In this document: positions 26,001 to 38,770 of the stretch, piece by piece | Position numbering within the stretch: the stretch's first letter is position 1 | How the letters are laid out: the number at the start of each line of letters is the position of its first letter | NCBI RefSeq assembly: GCF_000002995.4 | Contig: NW_025062478.1 | Span: 3,634,001-3,698,000, forward strand | Direction: 5' to 3' | DNA length: 64,000 bases | Source of the DNA: Brugia malayi | Lineage: Eukaryota; Nematoda; Chromadorea; Rhabditida; Onchocercidae | Notes under the pieces: generated by a model | The model's database searches: none | What the model was told of the DNA's origin: nothing | Seen by the model: the letters and a program-made list of their open reading frames with translations, nothing else | Position numbers and translations under genes: made by a program

Positions 26001-29000
26001 TGATATAATTTTATGACAAATATTATTTTAAATATTTAAAATTATTAATTTTACAGAATTGCTTTGAATTTTATAACATTTTGTAAATTGTGTTATCCAT
26101 TGATCAATTTGCTGATCGATTGATCGATCGATTTCTTTTTTTGATTATATTTTAAAACAAACCTGTGATAGCATTGTACCAGTTGAAACACCCAAAATAC
26201 CACCAGCTACTGTTATTATGCCAAAACTAAGTGTTATACTGAAATATTATCAAAATTTTAGTTTTTTTTCTTTAAAAATTTCAATTTGTTAAACAAATTT
26301 TACATTTCATTTAAATATAATATTGGGAAATTGAATAAATATTATATAATTTACAAATAATTTTCTTGAAAAATTTATGTAAAAATAGAAATATTACTTA
26401 TCAGTAATTTAGATAAATAAAAATTGTTTTAGATAATTTTTTTAATGCTAATTTTATAATAATTTGTTAAAAATCAATCGATCGATTTTTAACAAATGTT
26501 GTAATAATTTCACATCTTATCATAATATTTAATTCATATTTATTTAATTAAATTTCATATTATTTTATCAAAGTATCTTAATTACACCTATTTATCACTG
26601 CCTTATCATCAAAATTTAACAAATTTTTATCAATTTAATAATTTTTCTTTCTTGTGCTATGATTTATTATATTTCTTATTTTTAACTGAATAATTTTTTC
26701 TTTTTTGTTTGTTGGTATGATTAAAATGGAATCTTTTCTATACATTCTATAATTGCATTTGGATGGATTTGCAAATGTAAAATAACTTAAAGTGGCGGAA
26801 ATGGCATTTGATAACAAACACCGCATTAAAGTGAATGGAAATAATATAAAAGAATTGTATGATATAATAAGTAAATAAGATTATAACTGTTATTATTTCA
26901 TTATTATTGTGCGATTTTGTTAACATTATTGGGCGCTATTGTCTATGCTGATTTGATTAATAATCAATAATAATTTAACAGAATAAATAACAATTATAAA
27001 AGTTATACATTTTAATAATTTTATGAATTAATGGAATAGAATTAGACAAGTTCAGTGATAAATGCGTTAATATTTTGATAACAAAAGTTAAAATTTTTCC
27101 CAATAATTTTTTATATATTTAAACATTACATATCTTTTTAAACAATTAAATAATCTTAAAATTTTTATTTAAGAGACGGAGAAAAAAAAAATTTCAGTTA
27201 ATCTTCAAATTGATCAATTTTTTATGAAAATTCATAAGATATATACGTCTGTCGGATGAATTAACACTGATTAAAATGCTTTTTTTTGTTATATTTTGGT
27301 AGTTTCTAGAAAAACTATTTTATTATTTCTTATACTTTGTACTTCTCACGTTTCTCATCCTTTTTCACACTTCTCGTACTTCTCACGTTTCTCATCCTTT
27401 TTCACACTTCTCGTACTTCTCACGTTTCTCATCCTTTTTCACACTCCTCGTACTTCTCACGTTTCCCATATTTTTTCACACTCCTTGTCGTGAAAGACGA
27501 AATATTTAAATTATTATATCCAAAACTAACAAATTCCTCTTATCTAATTCCTTTTCCTCACACAACAAAAACCCTTTGTTAGCAAACCCTTTGTTAGCAA
27601 AACCCTTTATTAGCAGTCTTTGTTTCACATCAGTTAAATATCCTCTGCCGGATATCTGGTCAGTTCAGTTCTGCATATAAACAATCGTCCTCCATACGGT
27701 TGTTCATTCTGCATTTTGGGGTAGTTTTGATATCATTTTAATGTTTTATAATTTATATCTTTCGTTACGCATTGTTATAATATTGATTTGTCGGTTTTAA
27801 TTACCCAGGTTTGAGGTTTCACGACACTCCTCGTACTTCTCACGTTTCTCATCCTTTTTCACACTCCTCGTACTTCTCACGTTTCCCATATTTTTTCACA
27901 TTCCTCGTACTTCTCACGTTTCTCGTATTTTTAACATTTCTTCATATGTTTCACATTTCTCCGCTTCTCGGCACATCCCACGTTTGTCACATTTGTTTTA
28001 CACTTCCAACTCCAACTTATTAAACTATTATTAAATTCAAATAGTGGAATATAATTTCATATCTTTTTTTTTTTTCTTTTTGTTTTTTTCATTATACTTT
28101 TTCATAATTAAATCATTTTAAAAGAAATTTAATAATAATAATAAATTTTTTTCTCTTTCATAAACAAATATTTTTATATTACATTTAAAAAACAAAAGAA
28201 GAAAAAAAGAATTTGAAAACAAAATTACCTATTTTTTTGTTCACTGCTAAGTTCACTAGTACTATTTAAATTTTCTTTCATAGCAATAGAATGTTCAACA
28301 GCTGCTGGTCCCCACCATGACAATGTCCCAGTTGCAAATATTACTGATGTATAAGCAAGTGTCGCATTAACATATGTTGGACTGAAACAAATAAAAATTT
28401 GTATTTTATTTTTTGATAAATTCATATAACAAATAATTTTTTAGTTGAGTAAGAATTTTTAACAATGTGGTAAAATGATTAAATCAAATCGTTTTCTTAT
28501 ATTATGTATATTTTTAGATGCAATATTTAATTGATATATCAATAATAATTTAATTACAACCATTTAATGCAATTAAGATAATCATTAATACATTCTTTAA
28601 TATAAATTTCGTGTTTAAATTTCAAATTTTCAAGTTCAAAACTTTTCGAATTCGAGTTCAAATCACAAATTTCAACTTTTTCTATGAAAAAATTATCCAT
28701 TATCATTAAAATGTCATATCATTTAGCAATAAAATTTATAAAATTAATCGTAAAAATTATTTGCGCATTAAATACTGTTTGTTATATGAGCAAATTTTTA
28801 TGTACAAAGTGAATAAAATTGCAATATTATATTTGAGAAATTTTAAAAACATAATATAAAAATATCATATTTTAAAACTTAAATATTTTAAACAATCTTT
28901 CCAAGAAAGAAAAAGAAAAAGAAAAGAAAGAAACTAAATATACATTTTAAATTTTGAAAAAATTTAATTAATTTGTTTCAAAAAATAAATAAAAGTAAAT

Positions 29001-32000
29001 TTACATTTTACAAATTGCTTTAATATCTTCCCAATATGATGTTCGTTTTATATTATTAGTAACAACACTTTCTGCTTCGCCACGTTTTGGTTCATTCATA
29101 ATCAAAATGATAAATACAATAGATAAAACTCCTAGAAATGGTGTCACTCGAATGCCCCATTGCCAACCACCAAGTAATGAGGAAATATTCGATGATACAA
29201 TATAACCCATACCACTGAAATTTTTCTTTTCATTAATTTTAATTAACTAAAAAAAAAAAATTTTCAAATAAATTATTCAAAATTTTTTTTTTTAAAATTA
29301 CATATTTTTGCTACGAATAACATTTGATTATGTTTAACTATTCAATCAAGTTTTATAATTATCTCTGGTAATTTTCGCACTTTTTTTTTTCTTCAACAAA
29401 AATCGATGGTTATTTATTGTTGAAATAAAATAATTAATTGTCGTTGAAATATTTAAAAGTTATTATTTCCAGAAAAGTTCACTAATCACGGAGATAAAAC
29501 AAGAATATAATAATAATTTTCGTGAATTAATTAATCAGATTAATTAGAATTGATGATTAGGACCAGTGATAATAATTTTTCTTAATAAGAACTTAAATTT
29601 ATTAAGAATTAAAATATTTCTACAAAAAAAAAAAAATATCAGAAAGTTTGCTCATATACATTGTACAAATAATTAACCTTCCAATTGGTATAGCAAAGTA
29701 GAAAAACATAATTGCTCGACTGCGTATTGGTATTGAAAATATATCAGCAATTATTGTTGGCGCAATTGTCGCATATGATGCTTCACCAATACCAACAACA
29801 CCTCTTAATAATAGAAATAACCAAAATAGCTAAAAATCATTTCTTATTAAAATGAAATAAAGCAAGTGATTTGAAAATTTTATCTATAAATGAGCCAAAA
29901 GTATAAATTTTAATCAAAAACTAAAAATTAAAAGTTTAAATTAGAATTTGAATTTTTTCATATTTATTAAAGAACAAACATTAGCAGGTACAAAAGATGA
30001 TGCCATTACAGCAATAATCCAAACTGCTATACCAATAACCATTATCCATTTCCGATTATATCGATCGCCAAGAAAACCACATAAGGGTGCAACTACCATA
30101 TAAAATATAATAAATACTGTTTGTAATAAACCTGCTCCGGTGTCATCAATCGAGAAAAATGCTTGAACTTGTGTCAAAACACCTTAAAATTCGTAGATTT
30201 AAAAAAAAAAATAGTCATAAATTTACCATTTCTAACATTTACTTTGTATGCATTTTGCAATTTACTTATAACATAATTAAATTTAGAAATTAAATTATTT
30301 AATTTGAATTTGGCATATATCAATGAATTATAATCAATAATTTAAGTTAATAATCTAATCAGTACATTTGAATTAAGCGTTAAATGAGAAAACAAAATGA
30401 ATAGAATAAATAATTAATTTGTTGTTATCAAGAATGTCATAATTTGTTACTGTAATTCACTACCGTAATTAGCTATCATCGTTGTTACAGTACTTCTACA
30501 GTAGTAATAAAAATAGTAATTATGATGTTCTGATTATGACTGATGACTCGATTGACAATTATGATTATAAAATTTAATTCAGCAAAAAAAAAAAAAAAAT
30601 TAAATCATAATAAATGTACGAATAAATGTGAAAAAAAAAGAATGAAGAATATTTATTTTAGTCACCTGCAACTGTAAATCGATCCATGTAATTAATTAAA
30701 TTAATAATAAACAAAAGAATTAAGCAAATATAATCACGTGGTCCATTTTTAACTTTCAGCCTTTCGGAAGACATTGAGTTGCTGTAAAATACAAAAACAA
30801 AAAAAAAAAAACAACATTTGTAATAATTTAAAAAGTAAAGAAAAAAAAAGATTATACGGATTTTGATTTTTTGATTCTTCTCGAATTACATAAATTCCTT
30901 CTTAAATTATACTTAAAAAGAAGTTGATCTTAACTATTCTACTAACAATAATAACATTATGATTAACAGATGAATTGAAACACATTAAAATAATCATTCC
31001 AGGAAGATATGATATATTTTGATTAGGTTATCATATTTTCATATCTCATACAACGCAGATTAAATTAATTTAATATTATATCAAACCACAGTTATTATTG
31101 TTATTATATAAATTAGTAAATAATAAACTATCAACATTTTATGTTTATTATGTGACCTATTGATCCCATTGACCACTACGGTATTATTTGTTGTTGTTTA
31201 CAATTCATTTACATAAAAACAAATGACAACACCTAATAATTATTAGTAATTAATTTTAATTAATTATTATTTGTTGAAATCAATTGATTCATTTCTCCAT
31301 AAATATTTCATTTCAATTCAAGTAATTGATTCAATTTACGTTAATTTTAGCATTTCTGATTTTCGTAAAATAATTTTAAAAAAAATAATTACTAATAATT
31401 ATTATAAAATTGATCAAAAAAAAATAGGAGATAAATTTAAATATGATAACTTGATGATATAATTTAAAAAAATACTTATGAAATATACGTTAGAACACGT
31501 ATGTACATATTTTTCTATTCATATGCATATATCAGAATATGTGAATTACATGTACCTGAATAGATTATCATCAAAACTACATTATTGAATTGTGTTTGTT
31601 ACGACCGGAAAACAGGATTCAACTACCGGAATGCAAGATTCCATTAATAGAATGCAAAATGTTAATGTGTGAAATATAGCAAAGGAATCTTGATGAAACT
31701 ATCTAACTTATGAAAAACTACAATCAGTGATTTAGGTGTAATCTTAGATGTTTGTCTACGTCACTTACATACGTGTCTACGTCACTACGTCAACGTATAT
31801 ATATAATCCATTCAGATTCTTTAGTTTAAATATATCGAATTTTTGAATATTTAAATTTAAATAATTTAATAAGTCAAAATTCCATCAATCTAAATATTAA
31901 AATATTTTTTTTTTTTCAATTTTTAAGGAAAAAATCAGAATTCATTGAAATTATATTGATATTAGATATTGAAAAAAAGTAATTTTTTTTTCCGACATGA

Positions 32001-34743
32001 AAACATTTTGCATTTACTCATTTCCATATGAAATTGTGTGAATTTGAAATTTATTAAAATTCATAGAATTTTAATGGTATCTAAAAAAAATTATAAAACT
32101 TTAGTAATAAAATAAGAAAAAAAAAGTGATTGAAATTATTCTCAAAAAAAAAAAAAAAAGGAAGAAAAAATAATTTAATAAAATAAGCATTAATTTAAAG
32201 AAATGATAAGAAGGAAATAAAACTTTTAATTTTACTATTAAAATAGCAAAATAAATTTTTAATTAAAATTAAATGAAAAATATCAAGTAAATGTTATTTA
32301 TATATGTGTACAAATACATTAACTATTTGTTATATTTCAGTTTTATTTATTTTTTTTGATTTTTTTGATAACAAATATTATAGATAAATTATTAATTTCT
32401 CTATTAAAATTGTCAATTAAAAAAAAAAAAAAAAAATGATTTGTTCTTTTTTTTTAAAATAAAATCTTTTTTTTAAAATAAATTGTAAAAGATGCATTAC
32501 TGTCATTTGTCTTTCTTTCTGGTATATTATATGTATGTGTGTATCTAAAGTAAATAATTTAAAAAAAAAAAACATTTCCTATTTTTTTTAATGTGAAAAA
32601 TTAATTAATTAAATGATTAATTAAATTATTTACAAGATTATTTGGTCATTAAATATTTTATAATTTATATTTCAAAATGTTAAATGCATTTTTCAGTTAA
32701 ATTTTATACATAAATTTGTTTATAATATGTTAGAAATTTTTTATGCAAAAATAATAATTAAAAATTAAAAGGTAAAATGGTAAGATATGAAGAGTAGACA
32801 ATTAATAGTGTAACACTTGTAAAAATTGAAAAAAAAAATTTGAAAAGAAACAAAAAAAAAAAAAAAGATGGAAGAAAGAAATGAATGAAAGAAAAAAATT
32901 TCTCGTTTTTTCTTTTTTTTTTTAAATTTCCTTTCTCTTTTTTCTTTTTCATTTTAATTAATTTAATTTTTATTAAATAAATACAAAAATATTTGTTAGA
33001 CTGAAAAAGAAAAAAAAAAGTGTATAAATAACCAAATTCATTTTATAAATGAAATAAATTTGAGAAAAAGATAAGTTAATATAAAATATATTAGATTCCA
33101 TAAAATATTCATTTCCTAACAAATTGATTAATTAATTTCATTTTAGTAAATAATCACATACAAATTCATACATACATACATACATACATACATACATACA
33201 CACATACACACATACATACACATACACATATTACTACTATAAGTGATTACTTCTAAGAGAGTAAAATTATGCAAAAGACTATCATCGATTAATGGTAGAG
33301 GAGAAAAAAAAACCGTTGACCTATTGATTATATATAAGTGCGTGTGTATGTCTGTGTTGTGTATGTGTGTATGTATACGTATACGTCTAATAATGTATGT
33401 GTGTATGTCTGCATGTATATAAATGTGTATGTTTATGTCATTGATGCATATGTATATGTATGTCTATGCATATATAAATATATATGCATGTCTAATATAT
33501 ATTATTGAATGATAAGTGTAATGATAAGATGATAAGTGATAGTGATAATACGGTGATAAGGAATGAAATGATTTAAATTGATTGAAATGAAAAGGGAAAA
33601 AAATGTCAACGATATGCGAAATAAATAATGAAAAGATGAAAAAAAAAAACGATTGTAATGTCAATTGTTTGAAATGAATAAAAATGATTGTTGAATTTAT
33701 TGTCAACAATATAATTTGAACAAGGACAGGGGGACAAGTTTCAAGTAGACAAATGAAATAATTATTTGTCTGATATCTTTTGTTGGGAATTTTTGGAGAG
33801 AGAGAGAGAGAGGGAGAGAGAAAATATGACAAAGAAAGACGAACAGAGAGAGAGAGAGAGAGAGAGAGGGAGGGAGGGAGGAAAAGAAAGAAAGAAGAGG
33901 GAAAAGGGAGAATTAAGGTAGTAAATTGAATGTAATTTTCTAAAAAACAAAGACAAAACAAAATACTATTTTGTTTTTTTGCTCATTTTAAAATTTCAAT
34001 TTCCTGTTTAGGTTTTTATTTTTTTTTTCGGTTTCTTTTTACTTTTTGTTTTTTTTTTTTTTTGTTTTATTTTATATTAATTTGATATTGAACAAATAAA
34101 ATATTACTGGAAGTGGAAAAATATAATAATTGATAATAAAGTTATTTCTATTACACAAAATTCCATCTAATTTCAATTTCATATATTATTGATTGATATC
34201 ATACTTATATATAAAATACAATTTTTATGCATTGATTAAATTTAAATTAAAAATTCATTATTTTCTAATTTATAATAAAATAAAATTAAAATATTAACAT
34301 TTTGCATCATAATTCTTTTCAGTTTAAATTTTAATTTTTCTTTTCATTTTTAACTTTTAGCAAATATATTTCAAACGATTATTCTTTTATGCATTTCTTA
34401 ATGATTTAATTTTAGCTATATCAATTAGAATTATTAATATTTCTTCATATTTTTATTTTAATATAGGAAAATGGTGGAAAGAAAAATTAATTTCAAACAT
34501 AATACTATTTTAATACAATATTTAATATAATAATATAAGGTAACAGCTAAATTTTTTTAAAATAATATTTGAAAAAAAAAATTAATTCCAAATAACTTTT
34601 TTTTTTAAAAAAAAAAAAAGAGAAAGAAAAAATGACCTGCTATTGGTGCTATTTTGTAGCTTTTCAAAACATCCATAACCGAATGAATCCATTTTAAATG
34701 GATCATTTGCTAATTTAATTGCACTTTTTCCACTTTCCATCAT
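23076..34743 (-). CDS. Spinster-family MFS transporter (SPNS-like)
   Basis: Twelve exons on the minus strand join in phase: 34743-34637, 30781-30666, 30182-29980, 29829-29678, 29214-29005, 28381-28229, 26238-26163, 25663-25520, 25058-24993, 24656-24558, 24126-23961 and 23167-23076. The product is 527 aa, close to human SPNS1. Diagnostic Spinster motifs are [10 protein letters not shown] (residues 66-75), [15 protein letters not shown], the MFS motif A GDRYNRK (113-119), [20 protein letters not shown] (from 151), [19 protein letters not shown] and [18 protein letters not shown]. Twelve membrane spans are expected. Family members export lysophospholipids or sphingoid lipids, mainly from lysosomes; this role is inferred from the family. 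The second ATG (34740) is an equally good start. Intron 1 is 3.86 kb and full of microsatellites. Intron 6 carries a minisatellite split by an inserted element. C. elegans has several spin paralogues, so I give no number. Confidence 0.92.
26463..26496. repeat. 13-bp perfect inverted repeat
   Basis: TTTGTTAAAAATC (26463-26475) and its exact complement (26484-26496) flank an 8-base loop in intron 6 of the Spinster gene. It could form a hairpin; no function is evident. Confidence 0.7.
27339..27485. repeat. 37-bp minisatellite, left block
   Basis: About four tandem copies of a pyrimidine-rich 37-base unit built on CGTACTTCTCACGTTTCTCA followed by a C/T-rich half. Copies are nearly identical. The array lies in intron 6 of the Spinster gene and continues at 27827 after an insertion. 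Confidence 0.85.
27486..27826. mobile_element. 341-bp TG...CA element, probable solo LTR
   Basis: The element begins TGTCGTGAAA and ends with its exact complement TTTCACGACA. It is bounded on both sides by CTCCT (27481-27485 and 27827-27831), a 5-bp target duplication. Removing the element and one CTCCT restores an uninterrupted 37-bp minisatellite, which fixes both boundaries. TG...CA ends with a 5-bp duplication are the signature of an LTR. A TATAAA at 27676-27681 could be its promoter. Near 27567-27615 are three short copies of an ACCCTTTRTTAGCA unit. No coding sequence is present. A non-autonomous inverted-repeat DNA element is the alternative. Confidence 0.75.
27827..27990. repeat. 37-bp minisatellite, right block
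   Basis: This is the continuation of the array at 27339-27485 after the inserted element. The first two or three units are regular. Units decay towards 27950-27990 into shorter TTCACATTTCTC-like steps. Confidence 0.8.
31757..31792. promoter_or_regulatory. Three TACGTCA (CRE-like) motifs
   Basis: TACGTCA occurs at 31757-31763, 31778-31784 and 31786-31792 in intron 1 of the Spinster gene, followed by a TATATATATA stretch. They could belong to an alternative promoter or to a decayed mobile element; neither is proven. Confidence 0.35.
33167..33230. repeat. (ACAT)n microsatellite
   Basis: ACAT repeats with interspersed ACAC steps, in intron 1 of the Spinster gene. A TGTATG-rich tract on the same strand follows at 33345-33480. 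Confidence 0.9.
33796..33890. repeat. (GA)n microsatellite
   Basis: Two GA-rich blocks separated by a short linker, in intron 1 of the Spinster gene. On the minus strand they create Ser/Leu repeat frames that should not be taken as genes. Confidence 0.9.
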
Positions 34744-34760
34744 TTTACACTTAGCTTTAT

Positions 34761-34809
34761 CGATTCGTGATTCTCGATTCTTGATTCTCGATTCGTGATT
34801 CTTGATTCT
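34761..34809. repeat. Seven tandem heptamers next to the Spinster start codon
   Basis: Seven consecutive 7-base units of the form YGATTCK (CGATTCG, TGATTCT and variants) end 17 bases upstream of the Spinster ATG. They lie in the presumed 5' UTR or promoter. I could not find a clear trans-splice acceptor between the array and the start codon. Confidence 0.7.
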
Positions 34810-37800
34810 TAATTTTCAGTCTTTCTTTTTTCTTTTTTTCTCATTTTTTTTTAAATGATTGATACACACAATGAAGCAAATGATAAATTTGCTAAATGTT
34901 GTTGGGAAAAAAAAAATAGAAAAATAAAAATGAAACAAAATAATATATGGCAAAAAGAAAAGAGACGAAATGATTTTGGTACAAATAGGACAAATAAATA
35001 AATAAATAAATAAACAAGTAAATAAAAAAATCAAATGCAAAATGAAATGAAAAACTGGTTATTCATATCCTGTAAGTTATCTATTTATCCAATCATTTAT
35101 CACTTCACTTTCCTTCTCCTTTTTTTTTTTAAATTATAGATGATAAGATAACAAAAATTTAAACAGGAAACAGTTTAGTAAACAGTTTAATTCCGTTTCC
35201 TTTTTTCTTGTTTTTAAAAGATTTTAAAAGAAAAAGAATTTGTAGCACAATAGTATGATAATTAATAATTAACTGATCTAATCACTTCCATCTTTAATTT
35301 TTTTTTTCTTTTTTTTTTCGCTTTTTCTTTTAAATTCCATTATTTTGTATAAAATTTATTTATTCATTATTTAGCTAACACATTGCTGCGCTATATTTTT
35401 TATACAAATAAGTAAAGAAATGATTATTGTATTTATTTATTTAAAACTACTAAAGAATTAAAAAAAAAATAGAAGAAATAGAAAAAGATAAAAAGTGATA
35501 AATTAGTTAAAAGAAAAATTGAATTCCTTGTTGAAATCCGCCTGATTAGATGAAAAAAGTAGGAAATGAAAAATTGAAAAGTAGTAAATTGAATTAATTC
35601 AATCGATTTGAATAACACAAAGACTAATTGTTCCTACTTTATCATACATTTAACATATTCTACAGATAAGATTTAAAATAAAATAAAAAAAAAGTTTAAC
35701 ATATCCTACAGATAAAATTTAAATAAAATAAAAAAGAAAAAAAAAACAAATATTTTATTACTGGTTTTTAAATAGAATAAACCTCAATTTTAAATAGGAT
35801 ACAAGAAAATGTAACAAATAAAATATTTTTTTTTTTTTTTATAATGTATTTTTCTATTTTTTTTTGTATGACTTAAAAAAAAAATAAGAGAAGAGAATAA
35901 AATAATTTTGTAAATTTTTATTTTTATTATTTATTATGAGTATTGTTGTAATTAATTATATTAATAATTAATTCGATCTATATTAATAGATCAGAAAGTG
36001 AAATTTATTAGATTTAAGTCATAAATTTCTTTAATTGCTTACCAAAATTTAAATAATAAATTCAACCAGTGAAATTTTTTAATTGTTCACCAAAATTAAA
36101 ATAAATATAATTATAACAGTGATAAAATAAATCCTGAATAGATGATTAGTTCTAAAAGAAAAAATTAGATAAAATAAATAAAAGAAAAAGAAAGAAAATA
36201 TTTTAATACGATTATCAGTTATTAAAATAATTTATAGGAGTAAAAATGACAATTGTGTATACTGATAAAATGAATCTAAGCCTAGTTGATTAATTGATAA
36301 TGTTGATAATAATTATAGCTCTGAAATTATTCTATTTACTTTTGATGACACTAACTAATATTATCAATAAAAATGATAAAAATTTCAATTTTATCAATTT
36401 TTAACAATAACACAACGAAAAAAAAAATCAGAAAAAAAAATAGAAAATTATACAACAATGCATTTTATTATATGGCAAAATAATGTAAAAAGAAAAATTT
36501 GCCATTAGTAATTCAATTTCAAATTTCTGATTGATATCAAATGAATTCAATTATTTAAATCCATCAAATTGATTTAAGCATATTTCTGAAACAGAACAAC
36601 AAACATTAGCATTCAATGTAAATGGAAAATGTTTTAATAGCATACCAAAAAAATACAATGGAAAATATTTTAATAATTTTTAATTGAAAAAAGTAAGGGA
36701 AAAAAACCAAAAAAAAAAAAAAAATGAAATTATAAAATTATGATTTTAAATTATTTCAATCAAATAAATCAAATACAGTAATCAGTGAATGAATTTCTCA
36801 ATTAATCATTTTCAATATAATAAATATAATTAACTATAAGATTAAAAAAAGATAATTCAACAATTATAATTATTGTGTAACAAACGAATAGTCGAAATAA
36901 AAACTTAACAAGTGGATAAATAATTAAAATAAAAGTAAAATTTATTATTGAGACTAAAAGAAATGGAAAATTTCGAATTTACATACTTGAATATGATAAA
37001 AAATTAATACTGAATCCCTTTTTATATTTTTCTATTTTTCAAAAGAGCTTCAGCAAAAAAAAAAAACAAAAATTCTCATTTTTAAATTTGAAATTTAAAA
37101 AAAACTTTTCTTTTGATATTTTAATGAGGAAAACATAAAAGGAAAAAAAGGAATGAATTAAAATGGAAGAAAGAATTTCAAAAAAAAAACGAAATAAAAG
37201 TGAAAAAGTAAAGCAAATTTCAAATTTGAAATGTTGTAATACATTTTTGACTAACATTTTGATAGCATCATTTTTATGCATATGAGAAAAGCAAAATTTT
37301 TTTAAAATAAAATGAAAAAAAAAAAAATCGCTTATCATCTCTCATTGGCATTAACATTTTTTTGGCATATATTTAATCAAATATGCAAAAAATGAATAAT
37401 GAAAATGAAATTTAATGTTTTTAATAAATAGTAAGTCGGTGAAATTTAACGTTAATAATAAGTAAACTAATTAATTATTAAAAAAATAAACAGTAAGTGG
37501 GTTAAATCATTAATTAAAATTAAATTTAACATTTTATAGTAAGGGAGTTAATTGATTATTAGAAAAGAATTGATGATAAAATTGTTACTGACACTTGAAT
37601 TTAGTGAAATGGAAATGAAAATATAAATGAAAATAGTTTAAATTAAAATTAAGCATAATTATAAAAATGAATTTTTAAATTTGCATATCAATTAAGACAA
37701 AATGCATAAATTTTCATTTATGTCGCATATATACTCTTATGGTTAATTTAAATAATTAAGCATTAAAAAACAATTTGTTTGTTTGTATTTTTCAAGAATT

Positions 37801-38499
37801 TTTGAAAATTTAAAATGTTATAAAATAATACAGAATTAATGTAAATTTTTTATAACTATAATTTTTAGTACAACCTTAGGCATATCAATCACACTTGAAA
37901 TGATTTTATAATTTTACAACAGTGGTAAAAATTTCATAAAGCTAAAAGCTGAAATTTTTTTTGTTGAACTGAAATATAAATTAAGTTTAAGTAAATTCAA
38001 AATTCTGATAGCTAAACCAAAAAAAAATTATAATCAATAGATTATAAGTTTAAAAGAAAAAAAAATAAATAAAAATCAGTTGGTAATAAAAATTATATTA
38101 TTGATAAAAAGTGCACAGTCAAATATTGAAATGAAATATTAGGTACAACAAAAGTTTTTTCATTCATTAATCATTTGTTATTAACAAAAAATGAAATTTA
38201 AAAAAAAAAGGAAAAAAAAAATTTTTTTTTTCCAAAACATTTCAATCAAACATAAAAAATAACACTAGAAAAACTTTTTTTTTTAAATTTTCTTTTTTTG
38301 AAAAAATAAAATAATAAAAAACAATTTTTTACTGAAACTAACTAATATCTAATTTAGTGAACTTTTCATATTAAAACTAATATATACTTTGGTACATTTT
38401 TTATATTAATTTTAAGTTTCATTAATATAATAATGGTGTGATAAAAAGAGTTTAAAATATAATTTAACAATTTGAAGAAAATTTTTTGTTTAATCAAAA

Positions 38500-38770
38500 A
38501 ACTTGTCGTTAAATGAAAGAGGTGTTCAAAATTAATTCGGATGAACTATTAACAATTTGGTTTTTTTTTTTAAATTTTTCTATTTTTTTAATTTTTTTTT
38601 TTTCAAACTATGTAATTAAACAAAAATGTTCTTGAGATGAAGAGTTTAAATTTTGTTGTTAAATGAAAGAAAAGTTCAAAATTAACTTTGATAAACTGTT
38701 AGCAATTTATTCTTTTTTAATTTTTTATTTTTAAAGTCATTTAATTGGGCAAAAATGTTATTGACCGCAT
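38500..38770. repeat. Diverged tandem duplication of about 145 bp
   Basis: The blocks TTGTYGTTAAATGAAAGA, GTTCAAAATTAA and CAAAAATGTT recur in the same order and spacing in two halves (about 38503-38640 and 38655-38770), with T-runs of different length between them. Confidence 0.6.

Noticed and set aside
27339..27990. CRISPR-like array
   Set aside because: Units are contiguous tandem repeats without unique spacers, in an intron of a eukaryotic gene.
33464..33961. 165-aa minus-strand open frame
   Set aside because: Created by GA and TG microsatellites (Ser/Leu runs) inside Spinster intron 1.
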